A DNA stretch of 64,000 bases from an uncultured Oscillospiraceae bacterium. Its GTDB lineage: Bacteria; Bacillota; Clostridia; Oscillospirales; Ruminococcaceae. The stretch covers positions 96,132-160,131 of the forward strand of contig CAJUMG010000001.1 of NCBI GenBank assembly GCA_910587335.1, given 5' to 3'. Position numbers and translations under genes: made by a program. This document shows positions 51,771-61,028 of this stretch, piece by piece (within the stretch, counting starts at the first letter, position 1; each line of letters opens with the position of its first letter). A model generated the notes under the pieces. That model ran no database searches, was not told the origin of the DNA, and was given only the letters and a program-made list of their open reading frames with translations.

Positions 51771-51801
51771 GCGATTAACTCTCCTTTCTGCAAATTTTCG
51801 A

Positions 51802-52780
51802 TTAGAACAGGGTATAATCCGGCTCGATGATCTTTACAATCTTGTTTACAATCAAAATTGTCACAAAGCACAAGCACGACTGATATAAGCCGGCCGCCGA
51901 AGACATACCGTAGTCGTTCGTCTGCATCAAGGAACGATAGATAAACGTATCCAAAATATCCGCCGCTTTCAAAATAACCGCGTTGTTCTGAACCAACTGA
52001 TAGAACATACCGAAGTCGCCACGGAAGATCTGACCTACTGCCAACAGGCCCATGATAACCATGGTCGGAATCAGGCTGGGCAGGGTGATATGACGGATTC
52101 TCTGCCAGATGTTGGCGCCGTCGATGGAAGCGGCCTCGTACATGCCCTGATCGATACCGGCAACCGCAGCCAGGTAAACGATACAGTCATAACCGACTAT
52201 CTTCCACATCTTGAAGAAGACAAGCAAGACCGGCCACCCGTCAGGACTGGCGTAGAAGTTGATTCTCTCCGCTCCGAAAAACTCAATGATATGGTTGAAG
52301 ATACCATATTCAAATCCGAAAATCGCCTGGAAGATCGCCTGTACCACTACCCAAGAAATAAAGTAGGGCAGGAACATAAAGGACTGGAAGATCTTCTTGA
52401 ACACCTTGTTGGTCAGCTCGTTGATCATGATGGCGAAAGCAACCGCCAGAAGCATACCTAAGAAAATAAAGACAATGTTGTAAAGCAAGGTGTTTCTGGT
52501 CAAAGGCCAGAGCTTGTTGGAAATAATAAGGAATTTAAAGTTGTCAAATCCGACCCACGGGCTTCCGTAAATACCGTCAACGTAATTGTACTTTTTAAAT
52601 ACCTGTCATGGGTATGTAGGAGAAAATGATGACGTAGGTCAATGCAGGCAGCAGCATGGCCAGCAGGATCTTACAGTCCCAAGCAGTCTTTAAAAAGTGC
52701 TGGAACTTCGACGGCTTCTGCCACTTTACTTCGGTGGCCTGCGAAACATCCCTTTCTACAGTTTGCGCTGTGTTTGCCAT
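51802..52780 (-). pseudogene. Carbohydrate ABC transporter permease, LplB-like, frameshifted
   Basis: The N-terminal part (52595-52780, MANTAQTVERDV ... FSYIPMTGI) and the rest (51802-52605 frame, QVFKKYNYVDGIYGSPWVGF, through SIDGANIWQRIRHITLPSLI to the end) are in different frames. Homologous permeases have about four residues between the Met-x-Gly and the Phe-Lys; here only one base lies between GGT and TTTAAA, so about 11 nt are missing. The 3' part alone has an ATG at 52503 but lacks the first helix. GGGAGGT precedes the original ATG at 52780. May be a real deletion or an assembly error. Confidence 0.8.
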
Positions 52781-52968
52781 TGTGTAACCTCCCCGAAATA
52801 GAATGAACCGGAAATCCCATCTGAATGCCCGCGCATGTCACGTTTTGTGTATTTTTACCAAGCTGATCCCGCTTCGCAAACAGTTAATATGGTGATTTCG
52901 ATTGCATAAGTAAATTATACTTGCTTTTTTCCATCAAAAATCTTAAAATAGTTGTGATTTCATTAAAG

Positions 52969-52994
52969 ATTTTGTCATTTATCTGTGACAAAAT
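52969..52994. repeat. Inverted repeat in the divergent intergenic region
   Basis: ATTTTGTCA - 8 nt - TGACAAAAT, perfect 9 bp arms, between the ABC operon and the response regulator gene. A candidate operator for the response regulator or a catabolite-type repressor. Confidence 0.6.
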
Positions 52995-53046
52995 ACACAA
53001 AATAAGGTTGTTAAAATTATCGTTTCCAGTAAAAAGGGAGAAAAAA

Positions 53047-54627
53047 ATGTTAAAAATTTTAATTGTTGATGACGAAGCACCTACGAGAATGCGAATCATC
53101 AAGGGAATTGACTGGGAGGAATTTCACATCACGCAGATCATCCAGGCGGAAGACGGAGAAGAAGCGCTGCATCTGTGCGATACCTTTATTCCCGATATTC
53201 TCCTAACCGATGTGCGTATGCCGAAAACCGACGGCATTGAGCTGGCCACCCGGCTGACCCAGCGCTTTCCCGGCATTAAGACGATTTTCGTCAGCGGGTA
53301 CACAGATAAGGAGTATTTTAAAAGCGCAATCCGCCTGGGCGCGGTGAGCTATATCGAAAAACCGGTTGATTTGGATGAGCTGCGCAGCGTTCTGACCGAA
53401 ACGGTCAGCGCTTTAAACGACGACCGCTCTACCGCCCATAAAGTCAAAGCCTTTGAGCAAAGCCGCAACCTGCAAAAATTGATGGAGGTTGCCGGCGAGC
53501 TGTGCCAGCCCAGCTTTTATAATGAACAGCTGCTGGAAGAGCTGATGCCAGAAATTCGCAGCGCCTCTTTGTTTGTCACCGTCGTCGCCAAAATCTCTTT
53601 TTCCGCCAATGGCAGCAACCTGAGCTCTTTTATTCCCTTTATGTTCCAAAGCATCTATGAAATCAGCAATGTGTACGACGCACCCAACCTTTCTCCTTTG
53701 TGTACCTGTAAAGGCAATCATATTATTATTCACCTGACCGGGCAGTCCACCGGCTCGAATTTTACCGACTATAAAGTGATTGACCAATATTGTAATTTTG
53801 TGGTCGATAAGCTGTCCGGCTCCGGTATCAGCGCGGTCGTAGCCGTCGGTTCGGTTGTAAGCAGCTGGAAGGAGCTGGCCCGCTCCTATGAAACCGCCGT
53901 CATGGCGGTGCAGCAGTCCTTTTATCAGGAGAGCGACAGTGTCTGCTATTACAAAAAAACCGGCGCCAGTACCTATCAGTTCCTGCCGGAACAGGTAGAG
54001 ATTTTCTCTCAGACCCTGAAAAAGCAAAACCGCAACCACGCGCTTTTGTATATTCACAATCTGACCGGAGAGATTAAGCAGTATCAGAACACCCTGGTCA
54101 TCAACGTGCTTCGCCACTACTATTCGCTGATCTGCGAGCTGATGCGCCTTGCCCAGGAGGAACAGATCGTCCTGTATGAAAAAATTGGCAAAGAGCAGGA
54201 TATCTGGGTCCATATCCAAAACTTTTCTTTCATCACCCAGCTAGAGGATTTTTTGGTCCAGGGCGTCAATCAATACTACGACTCACTCAACGAGGGAAAA
54301 TATGGCAACGCCACGGTAGACCGCATCGTCAAATTTATCAAAAACAACTATGCCAATCCGGACCTGTCCATCACCGCCATCAGCGAATATACCAACCTTT
54401 CTCCCACCTATATCTGCCACCTGTTTAAGGATACAACCCAAATGACCATCAATACCTTTATATTAAATTACCGAATGCAAAAGGCCCAACAGCTTTTAAA
54501 GGATCCGGTGTGTAAGGTCAAGGATGTGGGATTTTTGGTCGGATACCGCAATGGTAACTATTTTTCCTATCAATTTAAAAAATTCACCGGACTTTCCCCG
54601 TCCCAGTTTCGGGAGAAAACACTATGA
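53047..54627 (+). CDS. AraC-type response regulator (YesN-like)
   Basis: 526 aa: receiver domain (residues 1-120, acidic pair VDDE, phospho-acceptor Asp55 in LLTDVRMPK, Lys in YIEKP), a long middle region (about 125-420) with no recognised domain, and a C-terminal AraC HTH pair (SITAISEYTNLSPTYICHLF; KVKDVGFLVGYRNGNYFSYQ). ATG at 53047 follows GGGAG. Partner kinase overlaps by ATGA. Likely activates the divergent ABC genes in response to a sugar signal. Confidence 0.93.
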   Translation: MLKILIVDDEAPTRMRIIKGIDWEEFHITQIIQAEDGEEALHLCDTFIPDILLTDVRMPKTDGIELATRLTQRFPGIKTIFVSGYTDKEYFKSAIRLGAVSYIEKPVDLDELRSVLTETVSALNDDRSTAHKVKAFEQSRNLQKLMEVAGELCQPSFYNEQLLEELMPEIRSASLFVTVVAKISFSANGSNLSSFIPFMFQSIYEISNVYDAPNLSPLCTCKGNHIIIHLTGQSTGSNFTDYKVIDQYCNFVVDKLSGSGISAVVAVGSVVSSWKELARSYETAVMAVQQSFYQESDSVCYYKKTGASTYQFLPEQVEIFSQTLKKQNRNHALLYIHNLTGEIKQYQNTLVINVLRHYYSLICELMRLAQEEQIVLYEKIGKEQDIWVHIQNFSFITQLEDFLVQGVNQYYDSLNEGKYGNATVDRIVKFIKNNYANPDLSITAISEYTNLSPTYICHLFKDTTQMTINTFILNYRMQKAQQLLKDPVCKVKDVGFLVGYRNGNYFSYQFKKFTGLSPSQFREKTL

Positions 54628-56423
54628 GGTGGCTTAAGCGCTTTTTTCACTTTCTGCAAAACCGGATTCGCTATTCCCATTTTTTCACAAAGGTCCTGAC
54701 GCTGTTTTTGGTAGCGGCTTTCCTGCCCTTGTTTGTCTGTTCTTTTTTGCTGGTGACCGATACCATCCGCGTTTCCGGAGAGAATACCGCCGCCTCGATC
54801 CGCAATAACTTTCAGCAAACCTACGGCGTTTTAAACGACCGTTTCAGCCAGGTGAAAAAATGTGCCGACCTGCTTTTAAACGATCCGGGCATCAATCAGT
54901 TTCTGCGCAGCGGCAGGGCCGAGGCTTCCTTTTACGAACAGCGTACCTTTAAAACCGATATGGACAATACCATCTATTTTATCGAAAGCGCCCAGGATAT
55001 TAAGCAGCTGCGGATTTATGTGGACCCTACCTATTTTTATATTTTGGATTCCTACCATTATTGCAGCATCAACCTTTTGACCGGTCAAAATTGGTATACC
55101 CCGCTGGACCAGGATCGGGGACGTTCCCTCTGGCTTTCCTCCAAAGAAAACGATCTGCTGGACCAGGCCCGCAACGTCCTTTCCAGTCAGGATACCCTCT
55201 CCTATATGGTCAAAGGCGTGGACCTGACCAATCTGCGGCGGACTGCCGTGGTCTATCAGCTGGATTTTTCCCGGTCAGCGGTAGAGGAACAGCTGCGCGC
55301 CTGTCTGGTGCTGGATGGCAGCTGTGCGCTGGTGGTGGACGGGGACGGACAGATCATCGCCTCCTCAGCTTTGGGCAATGTCTGTGCGCTGGACGCTCTT
55401 CCCGATCTGGACGGACAGGATTCCATCCAGATTGACGGTGTGCTTTATCATGTCAGCTCTGCCGATTTCGATGTAGCTCCCTGGCGGCTGGTTACCCTTG
55501 TGCCGGATAAAAGCCTTTTCTCCTATTCGGACCTGGATCAGGTCCTGCTTTTTATCCTTTTGGCCTTTATCGCCGGTACGGTGATCTTTTCTTCCGCATT
55601 CCGTTTCTCCTGGCGGGTCACCCAAAAAATCCGCTCGGTAGTCGAAGGGATGGAGGCGGTGCGCCACGGAGAATTTCGAAATCTTCCTGTCACCGGCACC
55701 CATGATGAAATTGACGAGCTCATTGATCACTATAATTATATGGTGGACGAGCTGGAGCTGCTGGTCGAGGCGAAATATCTCTCCGGCGTAGAGCTTAAGG
55801 CCGCTCAGCTGCGGGCCTTGCAGGCACAGATCAACCCACATTTTCTGTACAACACCTTGGAAATGATCAACAGCTACGCCTTTTTAGAGGATCCCCAGAA
55901 GGTCGAACAGTTGGTCAGCGCCCTTTCCCGCTTTTATAAGCTGAGCCTGAATCACGGGAAAGACGTCTATCAGCTGTGGCAGGAGTTGAAGCTGGTCGAA
56001 GCTTATTTCGAAATTCAAAAGATTCGCTATCCCGAAAATCTAACCTTAAAAATCGATGTTCCCTCCTCTATGCTGCAGTATACCGTTCCCAATATCATCC
56101 TGCAACCGCTGATTGAAAACAGCATCTCCCACGGTATTATGAGTCGGGAGGATAAGCGCGGCAATATCGTGATTCTCGGCCAGATTTTGGAAAGTACCAT
56201 CCAGCTGCGGGTAATAGACGATGGGGTTGGCATCCCGCCGGAGGTTGTGGAGCAGCTCAATTCCGGCAAGCCGCCCGAGCGGGTGGAAAGCTCCGGCAGC
56301 CGGTATGGTATCTACAATATCAACGAGCGCATCCAAAATTACTATGGCCGTGCCTATCACCTGCATTTTGAAAGCACGCCGGGCAAGGGCACCTGTGTGA
56401 CCATCACCCTGCCGCCCCTGTAG
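54624..56423 (+). CDS. Sensor histidine kinase (YesM/LytS-type)
   Basis: 599 aa. First helix at about residues 20-45, extracellular Cache-like region (about 46-300), second helix, HAMP-like linker, then the His_kinase domain with phospho-acceptor His406 in ALQAQINPHFLYNTLEMI. HATPase motifs are LILQPLIENSISHGI and DDGVGIPPEVVEQL, then GIYNINERIQ. Partner of the AraC-type regulator. Confidence 0.93.
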   Translation: MRWLKRFFHFLQNRIRYSHFFTKVLTLFLVAAFLPLFVCSFLLVTDTIRVSGENTAASIRNNFQQTYGVLNDRFSQVKKCADLLLNDPGINQFLRSGRAEASFYEQRTFKTDMDNTIYFIESAQDIKQLRIYVDPTYFYILDSYHYCSINLLTGQNWYTPLDQDRGRSLWLSSKENDLLDQARNVLSSQDTLSYMVKGVDLTNLRRTAVVYQLDFSRSAVEEQLRACLVLDGSCALVVDGDGQIIASSALGNVCALDALPDLDGQDSIQIDGVLYHVSSADFDVAPWRLVTLVPDKSLFSYSDLDQVLLFILLAFIAGTVIFSSAFRFSWRVTQKIRSVVEGMEAVRHGEFRNLPVTGTHDEIDELIDHYNYMVDELELLVEAKYLSGVELKAAQLRALQAQINPHFLYNTLEMINSYAFLEDPQKVEQLVSALSRFYKLSLNHGKDVYQLWQELKLVEAYFEIQKIRYPENLTLKIDVPSSMLQYTVPNIILQPLIENSISHGIMSREDKRGNIVILGQILESTIQLRVIDDGVGIPPEVVEQLNSGKPPERVESSGSRYGIYNINERIQNYYGRAYHLHFESTPGKGTCVTITLPPL

Positions 56424-56490
56424 ACGGAAGATCGGTTTCAAAGGGAAATTGCTTGTGGTCATGTTAAAACTTGATTTCTTTGCCAATATA

Positions 56491-56523
56491 AAAAGCAGAA
56501 GGCGTCCCGCCCTCTGCTTTTTT
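56491..56523. terminator. Bidirectional terminator between the kinase gene and glnN
   Basis: AAAAGCAGA-GGCG / GCC-TCTGCTTTTTT hairpin. Confidence 0.8.
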
Positions 56524-56539
56524 GTATTTTCTAAATCGG

Positions 56540-58630
56540 TCAAATGCTAAACAGCAAATCCCCGTAGGTCGGAAACGGCCAGTAGTTTTCCGCCGTGTTG
56601 ATCTCCAGTTCATCCGCCACCGCCCGCAGCTCCTGCATCGCGGCAAAAACCGTATCGTGATAATACCTGGCGCATTTGCCGATCTGGTCAAAGCCCTTGG
56701 CTCCTAACAGCGCTTCGTCCAGATCATTTGCCTTGCCGAACAGCGACGCGTTTAGAGAGGAAAGCTTTGTAATCAGCGATTCCTCCACCTGGCAGCTGGC
56801 CTGGGGACAAACCGTCTTTTTAGCCAGCGCTGTTTCGCTCAATTCCTTAATATACGCGCTCACCGACGGTAAAATCTGCTTGCGGGCCAGCTCCAGCATG
56901 GTCAGCGCCTCAATGCTGATCACCTTGCAGTAGCCTTCCATCTTGATCTCGTAACGGGAATACACCTCGGTCTCGGTGAAAATCCGGTGCCTTTGGAACA
57001 ACTCAATGTTTTTGGGATCAACCAGCTTTTCCAGTGCCTCCGGAGCAGATTTGAGATTCAAAAGTCCCCGCTGGGCTGCCTCTTCCTGCCAGGCTGCCGC
57101 GTAGCCGTCTCCGTTAAAGATAATCCGCTTGTGCTCCTTTAAGGTTTTTTGCAGCAGCGAACGGACGGCGCTCTCCAAATCCGCCGTGCCCTCCAGCGCA
57201 TCGGCAAACTCCTCCAGCGCCTGAGCCACAATGGTGTTTAGCACCGTATTCGGTCCGGAAACCGACTGGGCGGACCCCAGCATCCGAAACTCAAATTTGT
57301 TTCCGGTAAACGCAAAAGGCGAGGTCCGGTTCCGGTCGGTGGTGTCCTTGGCAAGCCTGGGCAACACATGCGCGTACCGCAGCTGGCCCGAATCAGCCTT
57401 CTCATAATCCGTGTCGTTTAAAATCGCGTCCAAAACCGCCATCAGCTCATCTCCCAGATACATGGAGACAATGGCCGGCGGCGCCTCGCTGGCGCCCAGC
57501 CGATGATCATTGGCAGCGCTGGCCACCGAAATCCGCAAAAGATCCTGATGTTCGTCCACCGCCTTGATTACCGCACATAAAAACAGCAAAAACAGCGTGT
57601 TTTGGTTGGGTTCCTCGGTGGGGTCCAGCAAATTGATGCCCGTGTCGGTGGTCACCGACCAGTTATTGTGCTTGCCGGAACCGTTGATGCCCGCAAAAGG
57701 CTTTTCGTGCAGTAAACAGACCAGGTCATGGCGCTCCGCCACCTTTTTCATAAATTCCATGGTCAGCTGGTTTTGATCCGCCGCAATGTTGGTGGTGGTG
57801 TATACCGGAGCCAGCTCATGCTGGCCTGGCGCCACCTCCTTGTGCTCCGTCTTGGCTGTGATGCCCAGCTTCCACAGCTCCTGGTCCAGCTCCTCCATAA
57901 ATGCTTTTACCCGCGGTTTAATCGCGCCAAAGTAATGGTCGTCCAGCTCCTGGCCCTTGGGCGGCTTCGCGCCAAACAGCGTCCGGCCGGTAAAACGAAG
58001 ATCCTTTCTTTCTTCATGTAGCCTTTTATCCACCAAAAAATATTCCTGCTCACAGCCAATGCTGGTCAGCACCCGGGTGACCTCCGTATGGCCAAACAGC
58101 TTTAAAATCCGCAGCGCCTGTTTGTTAATGGCCTCCATGGACCGCAATAGCGGCGTCTTCTGGTCCAACGCTTCTCCGGTGTAGGAAGAAAAAGCGGTGG
58201 GGACACAAAGGGTGTTATCCTTGATAAACGCATAGGATGTGGGGTCCCAGGCAGTGTAGCCCCGGGCCTCGAAGGTGGCTCGCAGTCCGCCGGAGGGAAA
58301 GCTGGAAGCGTCCGGCTCTCCCTTTATCAGTTCCTTTCCGGAAAATTCCATGATCACCCGTCCGTCGCTGGTGGGAGAAACAAAGCTGTCGTGCTTTTCC
58401 GCCGTAACGCCGGTCATCGGCTGGAACCAGTGGGTAAAATGGGTCGCCCCCTTTTCAATGGCCCAATCCTTCATGGCGTTGGCCACTACATTCGCCACCG
58501 ACGGATCCAAACTTCTCCCTTGGGCGATGGTCCGGTTTAAAGCGTGGTAGGTTTCCTTGGGCAGCCGCTGGCGCATAACCGCGTCGCCAAACACCAGACT
58601 GCCAAACATTTCAGGGATCTTTTTCATCAC
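56540..58630 (-). CDS. glnN: Glutamine synthetase, type III
   Basis: 696 aa, the length of type III (GlnN) enzymes. Family landmarks are MKDWAIEKGATHFTHWFQP, the GHNN-type ammonia loop GINGSGKHNNWS, the AxxxKPFAGINGSG block and the C-terminal extension. GTG-less ATG at 58630 after AGGAGG. Converts glutamate and ammonia to glutamine in the cytoplasm. The leader carries a terminator-like hairpin (58688-58725) whose loop fits ANTAR recognition. Confidence 0.95.
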   Translation of the reverse strand: MMKKIPEMFGSLVFGDAVMRQRLPKETYHALNRTIAQGRSLDPSVANVVANAMKDWAIEKGATHFTHWFQPMTGVTAEKHDSFVSPTSDGRVIMEFSGKELIKGEPDASSFPSGGLRATFEARGYTAWDPTSYAFIKDNTLCVPTAFSSYTGEALDQKTPLLRSMEAINKQALRILKLFGHTEVTRVLTSIGCEQEYFLVDKRLHEERKDLRFTGRTLFGAKPPKGQELDDHYFGAIKPRVKAFMEELDQELWKLGITAKTEHKEVAPGQHELAPVYTTTNIAADQNQLTMEFMKKVAERHDLVCLLHEKPFAGINGSGKHNNWSVTTDTGINLLDPTEEPNQNTLFLLFLCAVIKAVDEHQDLLRISVASAANDHRLGASEAPPAIVSMYLGDELMAVLDAILNDTDYEKADSGQLRYAHVLPRLAKDTTDRNRTSPFAFTGNKFEFRMLGSAQSVSGPNTVLNTIVAQALEEFADALEGTADLESAVRSLLQKTLKEHKRIIFNGDGYAAAWQEEAAQRGLLNLKSAPEALEKLVDPKNIELFQRHRIFTETEVYSRYEIKMEGYCKVISIEALTMLELARKQILPSVSAYIKELSETALAKKTVCPQASCQVEESLITKLSSLNASLFGKANDLDEALLGAKGFDQIGKCARYYHDTVFAAMQELRAVADELEINTAENYWPFPTYGDLLFSI

Positions 58631-58687
58631 GTATTACCTCCTGATTGCAGACAGGCCCTGGGGCGCCGTCTGCGGCCATAAAACGAT

Positions 58688-58725
58688 AAAAAGGCGCTGC
58701 GGACCCCTTTGTCCACAGCGCCTTT
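58688..58725 (-). terminator. Attenuator-like hairpin in the glnN leader (ANTAR-type hexaloop)
   Basis: On the minus strand GGCGCTGTGGAC - AAAGGG - GTCCGCAGCGCC, 12 bp with a six-base loop bearing A at position 1 and G at position 4, followed by TTTTT. Starts about 12 nt after the predicted +1 of glnN. ANTAR proteins bind hexaloops with this pattern and disfavour termination. Confidence 0.6.
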
Positions 58726-58741
58726 GCTGCCTAACGTTGGC

Positions 58742-58771
58742 ATTATACGCCCAGACAAGTGCGGTTGTCAA
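58742..58771 (-). promoter_or_regulatory. Sigma-A promoter of glnN
   Basis: TTGACA (58766-58771), 18 nt spacer, TATAAT (58742-58747). Confidence 0.75.
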
Positions 58772-58875
58772 GCCGCCTTCGCAATTTTGCCCTTTTCTAC
58801 AAAAACCCAGTCCGGATGGAAAAAACTTTTGGTTTTCTCTCTTTTTTATTTTGTATACAATTTGCAGTTTTTTTC

Positions 58876-58904
58876 TTGACATCCCAAAAGCCTTTCTCTA
58901 TAAT
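58876..58904 (+). promoter_or_regulatory. Sigma-A promoter of purA
   Basis: TTGACA (58876-58881), 17 nt spacer, TATAAT (58899-58904), 124 nt before the purA ATG. Confidence 0.8.
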
Positions 58905-59028
58905 AGATACGTTAATCGACGGTGTTCACAAAAACGGCAGGATGCGCCGCCGCTTTTGTGGATACCGTACTCTTTTTTTGTGCCTTTATATGATCTTTTG
59001 CCGCGTCCCGGCAGAACGGAGAATCTTT

Positions 59029-60306
59029 ATGTTAACTGCAATTGTCGGCATCAACTGGGGAGACGAAGGAAAGGGCCGCATGGTGGACCTTCTTTCAGAG
59101 GATTACGATATTGTCGCCCGTTACCAGGGCGGCAACAACGCCGGACATACGGTGCAAAACCATCTGGGTAAATTTATTTTAAACCTGCTCCCTTCGGGGA
59201 TTCTCCGCCCGCAGGTGGTCAATGTAATGGGTCCCGGCATGGTCATCGACCTGGAGCATCTGTGTGGGGAGATGGACCGGCTGCGCCAGGCGGGTATCTC
59301 CATCACCCCAAAAAATCTAAAAATCAGCGATCGTGCCATTATCTGCCTGCCTTATCATGTACAACAGGACGGGTTGGAGGAGGACCGCCTAGGCGACGCC
59401 AAATACGGCTCTACCCGCCGGGGTATTGCACCGGTGTACGGGGACAAATATCTGAAAAAGTGTATCCGTATGGGGGATCTTCTCTATCCCCAGGCCATGG
59501 AAAAACGGCTGCGCGGTATTGTGGAATGGAAGGACCTGCTGATCCATAACGGATACGGCGCCGGCTCCATCTCCTTTGACCGTCTGCTTGCATGGCTAAA
59601 AACCTATGGCGGGCAGTTAACCGAATACGTCTGCGATCTGGGCGTTTATCTGACCGAGCAGATGGAAGAAGGCAAAAAGGTCCTGTTCGAAGCACAGCTG
59701 GGCGCTTTGCGGGATATTGATTTCGGCATCTACCCCTTTACCTCCTCTTCCTCCACCATCTCCGCCTACGCGCCCATTGGCGCCGGTATCCCCGGCAAAA
59801 AGTTGGATCTGTGCATTGGTATTATGAAAGCCTATTCCTCCTGTGTGGGAGAAGGACCCTTCACCTGTGAACTGTTTGGGGAGGAGGCCGCCGCCCTGCG
59901 AGAAGCAGGCGGCGAATACGGCGCCGCCACCGGACGGCCCCGCCGGGTCGGTCCCTTTGACCTTGTCGCCTCCCGCTACGGCGTGCGGGTGCAGGGCGCG
60001 GACCAGCTGGCCCTGACCAAAATGGACGTGCTGTCCTACTTGGACCGTATTCCCGTCTGTACCGCCTACGATGTAAACGGACAGATCACCCATGAATTCC
60101 CCTTTGGCGACCATCTGGCCGAAGCCCGGCCGATTGTGGAGTATGTCCCCGGCTGGCATTGCGATATCAGCGCTTGCCGCAAAAAAGAGGAGCTTCCCCA
60201 GGCGGCGCGGGACTATATCGCCTATCTGGAAAAGGCGGTGGGCTGCCCTATCCGCTATGTCTCTGTGGGACCGGACCGCGACGCTTATATCGATATGGAC
60301 AAGTAG
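59029..60306 (+). CDS. purA: Adenylosuccinate synthetase
   Basis: 425 aa GTP-dependent enzyme that condenses IMP and aspartate. GTP loop WGDEGKGRMVD, IMP site QGGNNAGHTV, and TTTGRPRRVGPFD-like block (ATGRPRRVGPFD) are present. ATG at 59029 follows GGAGA; the frame extends to 58759 but those residues overlap the promoter. Adjacent to nitrogen-metabolism genes. Confidence 0.96.
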   Translation: MLTAIVGINWGDEGKGRMVDLLSEDYDIVARYQGGNNAGHTVQNHLGKFILNLLPSGILRPQVVNVMGPGMVIDLEHLCGEMDRLRQAGISITPKNLKISDRAIICLPYHVQQDGLEEDRLGDAKYGSTRRGIAPVYGDKYLKKCIRMGDLLYPQAMEKRLRGIVEWKDLLIHNGYGAGSISFDRLLAWLKTYGGQLTEYVCDLGVYLTEQMEEGKKVLFEAQLGALRDIDFGIYPFTSSSSTISAYAPIGAGIPGKKLDLCIGIMKAYSSCVGEGPFTCELFGEEAAALREAGGEYGAATGRPRRVGPFDLVASRYGVRVQGADQLALTKMDVLSYLDRIPVCTAYDVNGQITHEFPFGDHLAEARPIVEYVPGWHCDISACRKKEELPQAARDYIAYLEKAVGCPIRYVSVGPDRDAYIDMDK

Positions 60307-60321
60307 CATATTTTGTATCCT

Positions 60322-60352
60322 TTCGCCGGCGATTTTTTGAAACGCCGGCGAA
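60322..60352. repeat. GC-rich inverted repeat between purA and the ANTAR gene
   Basis: TTCGCCGGCG (60322-60331) and CGCCGGCGAA (60343-60352) with an 11 nt loop, directly upstream of the ANTAR ribosome site. No T-run, so not a standard terminator. Confidence 0.6.
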
Positions 60353-60375
60353 AACCGTTTTGAAGGGAGGGACCT

Positions 60376-60945
60376 ATGAGACGTATCCTGCTGGTCTGCT
60401 TTAAGGAGGAAAGCGCCCGGTCGCTGCAAACGCTGCTGCCGGATTCTCTGTCCGCCGAAATTGTGTGGGCCGGACAGTTGCAGCAAGCTCGGGACCTGCT
60501 TGCCCGAGAAGCTTTTTCTTTAATCATCCTGAACCTTCCTTTTCCCGAAAAGGATGTAGAAGCCTTCGTCCAAAACGCCTCCCAGTCCACCTCCAGCGGT
60601 ATTTTGCTTTTGTGTCCGCAGGAATCGGCGGATGAAATTCTGCGGCGCTGCCTGCCCCAGGGGATTTTAGTACTGCCAAAGCCCCTTTCCCCACCGCTGT
60701 TCGTCCAATCGGTCGGCCTGGGCCTTTCTACTAGCGCGCGGCTGTCCCGGCTTTTGCAGGAAAACCGGCGTCTTCATTCCAAATTGGAGGAGCTCAAGCT
60801 CATCAGCCGCGCCAAAGCGGTGCTGATCGAGTATCTCAAGCTGACCGAACCCCAAGCCCATCGTTATATCGAAAAGCAGGCAATGGACCTGGGCCTTACC
60901 CGCCAGCAGGTGGCCCAGAATATCCTAAAAACCTACGAATCCTGA
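60376..60945 (+). CDS. ANTAR domain protein with degenerate receiver
   Basis: 189 aa. An N-terminal receiver-like fold (about 1-115) lacks the acidic pair (RRILLVCFKEES) and has Asn in place of the phospho-acceptor Asp (LIILNLPFP). The C-terminal ANTAR helices (LKLISRAKAVLIEYLKLTEP and AHRYIEKQAMDLGLTRQQVA) bind RNA hairpins and act as antiterminators. Typical clostridial ANTAR proteins regulate nitrogen genes; glnN is 1.7 kb away and its leader has a matching hexaloop. No sensor kinase is adjacent, in keeping with a receiver that cannot be phosphorylated. Confidence 0.88.
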   Translation: MRRILLVCFKEESARSLQTLLPDSLSAEIVWAGQLQQARDLLAREAFSLIILNLPFPEKDVEAFVQNASQSTSSGILLLCPQESADEILRRCLPQGILVLPKPLSPPLFVQSVGLGLSTSARLSRLLQENRRLHSKLEELKLISRAKAVLIEYLKLTEPQAHRYIEKQAMDLGLTRQQVAQNILKTYES

Positions 60946-61028
60946 TGTACCCCGCCCGGCATGCGTTTTTACCGGCTGCGGCGTACAAAAACCAACCGAA
61001 CAACCTAAATAGAAAAGAGGGAAAAAGC

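Noticed and set aside
60322..60352. Hairpin between purA and the ANTAR gene as a purA terminator
   Set aside because: Strong stem but no T-run after it and a ribosome site follows closely; kept only as a repeat.
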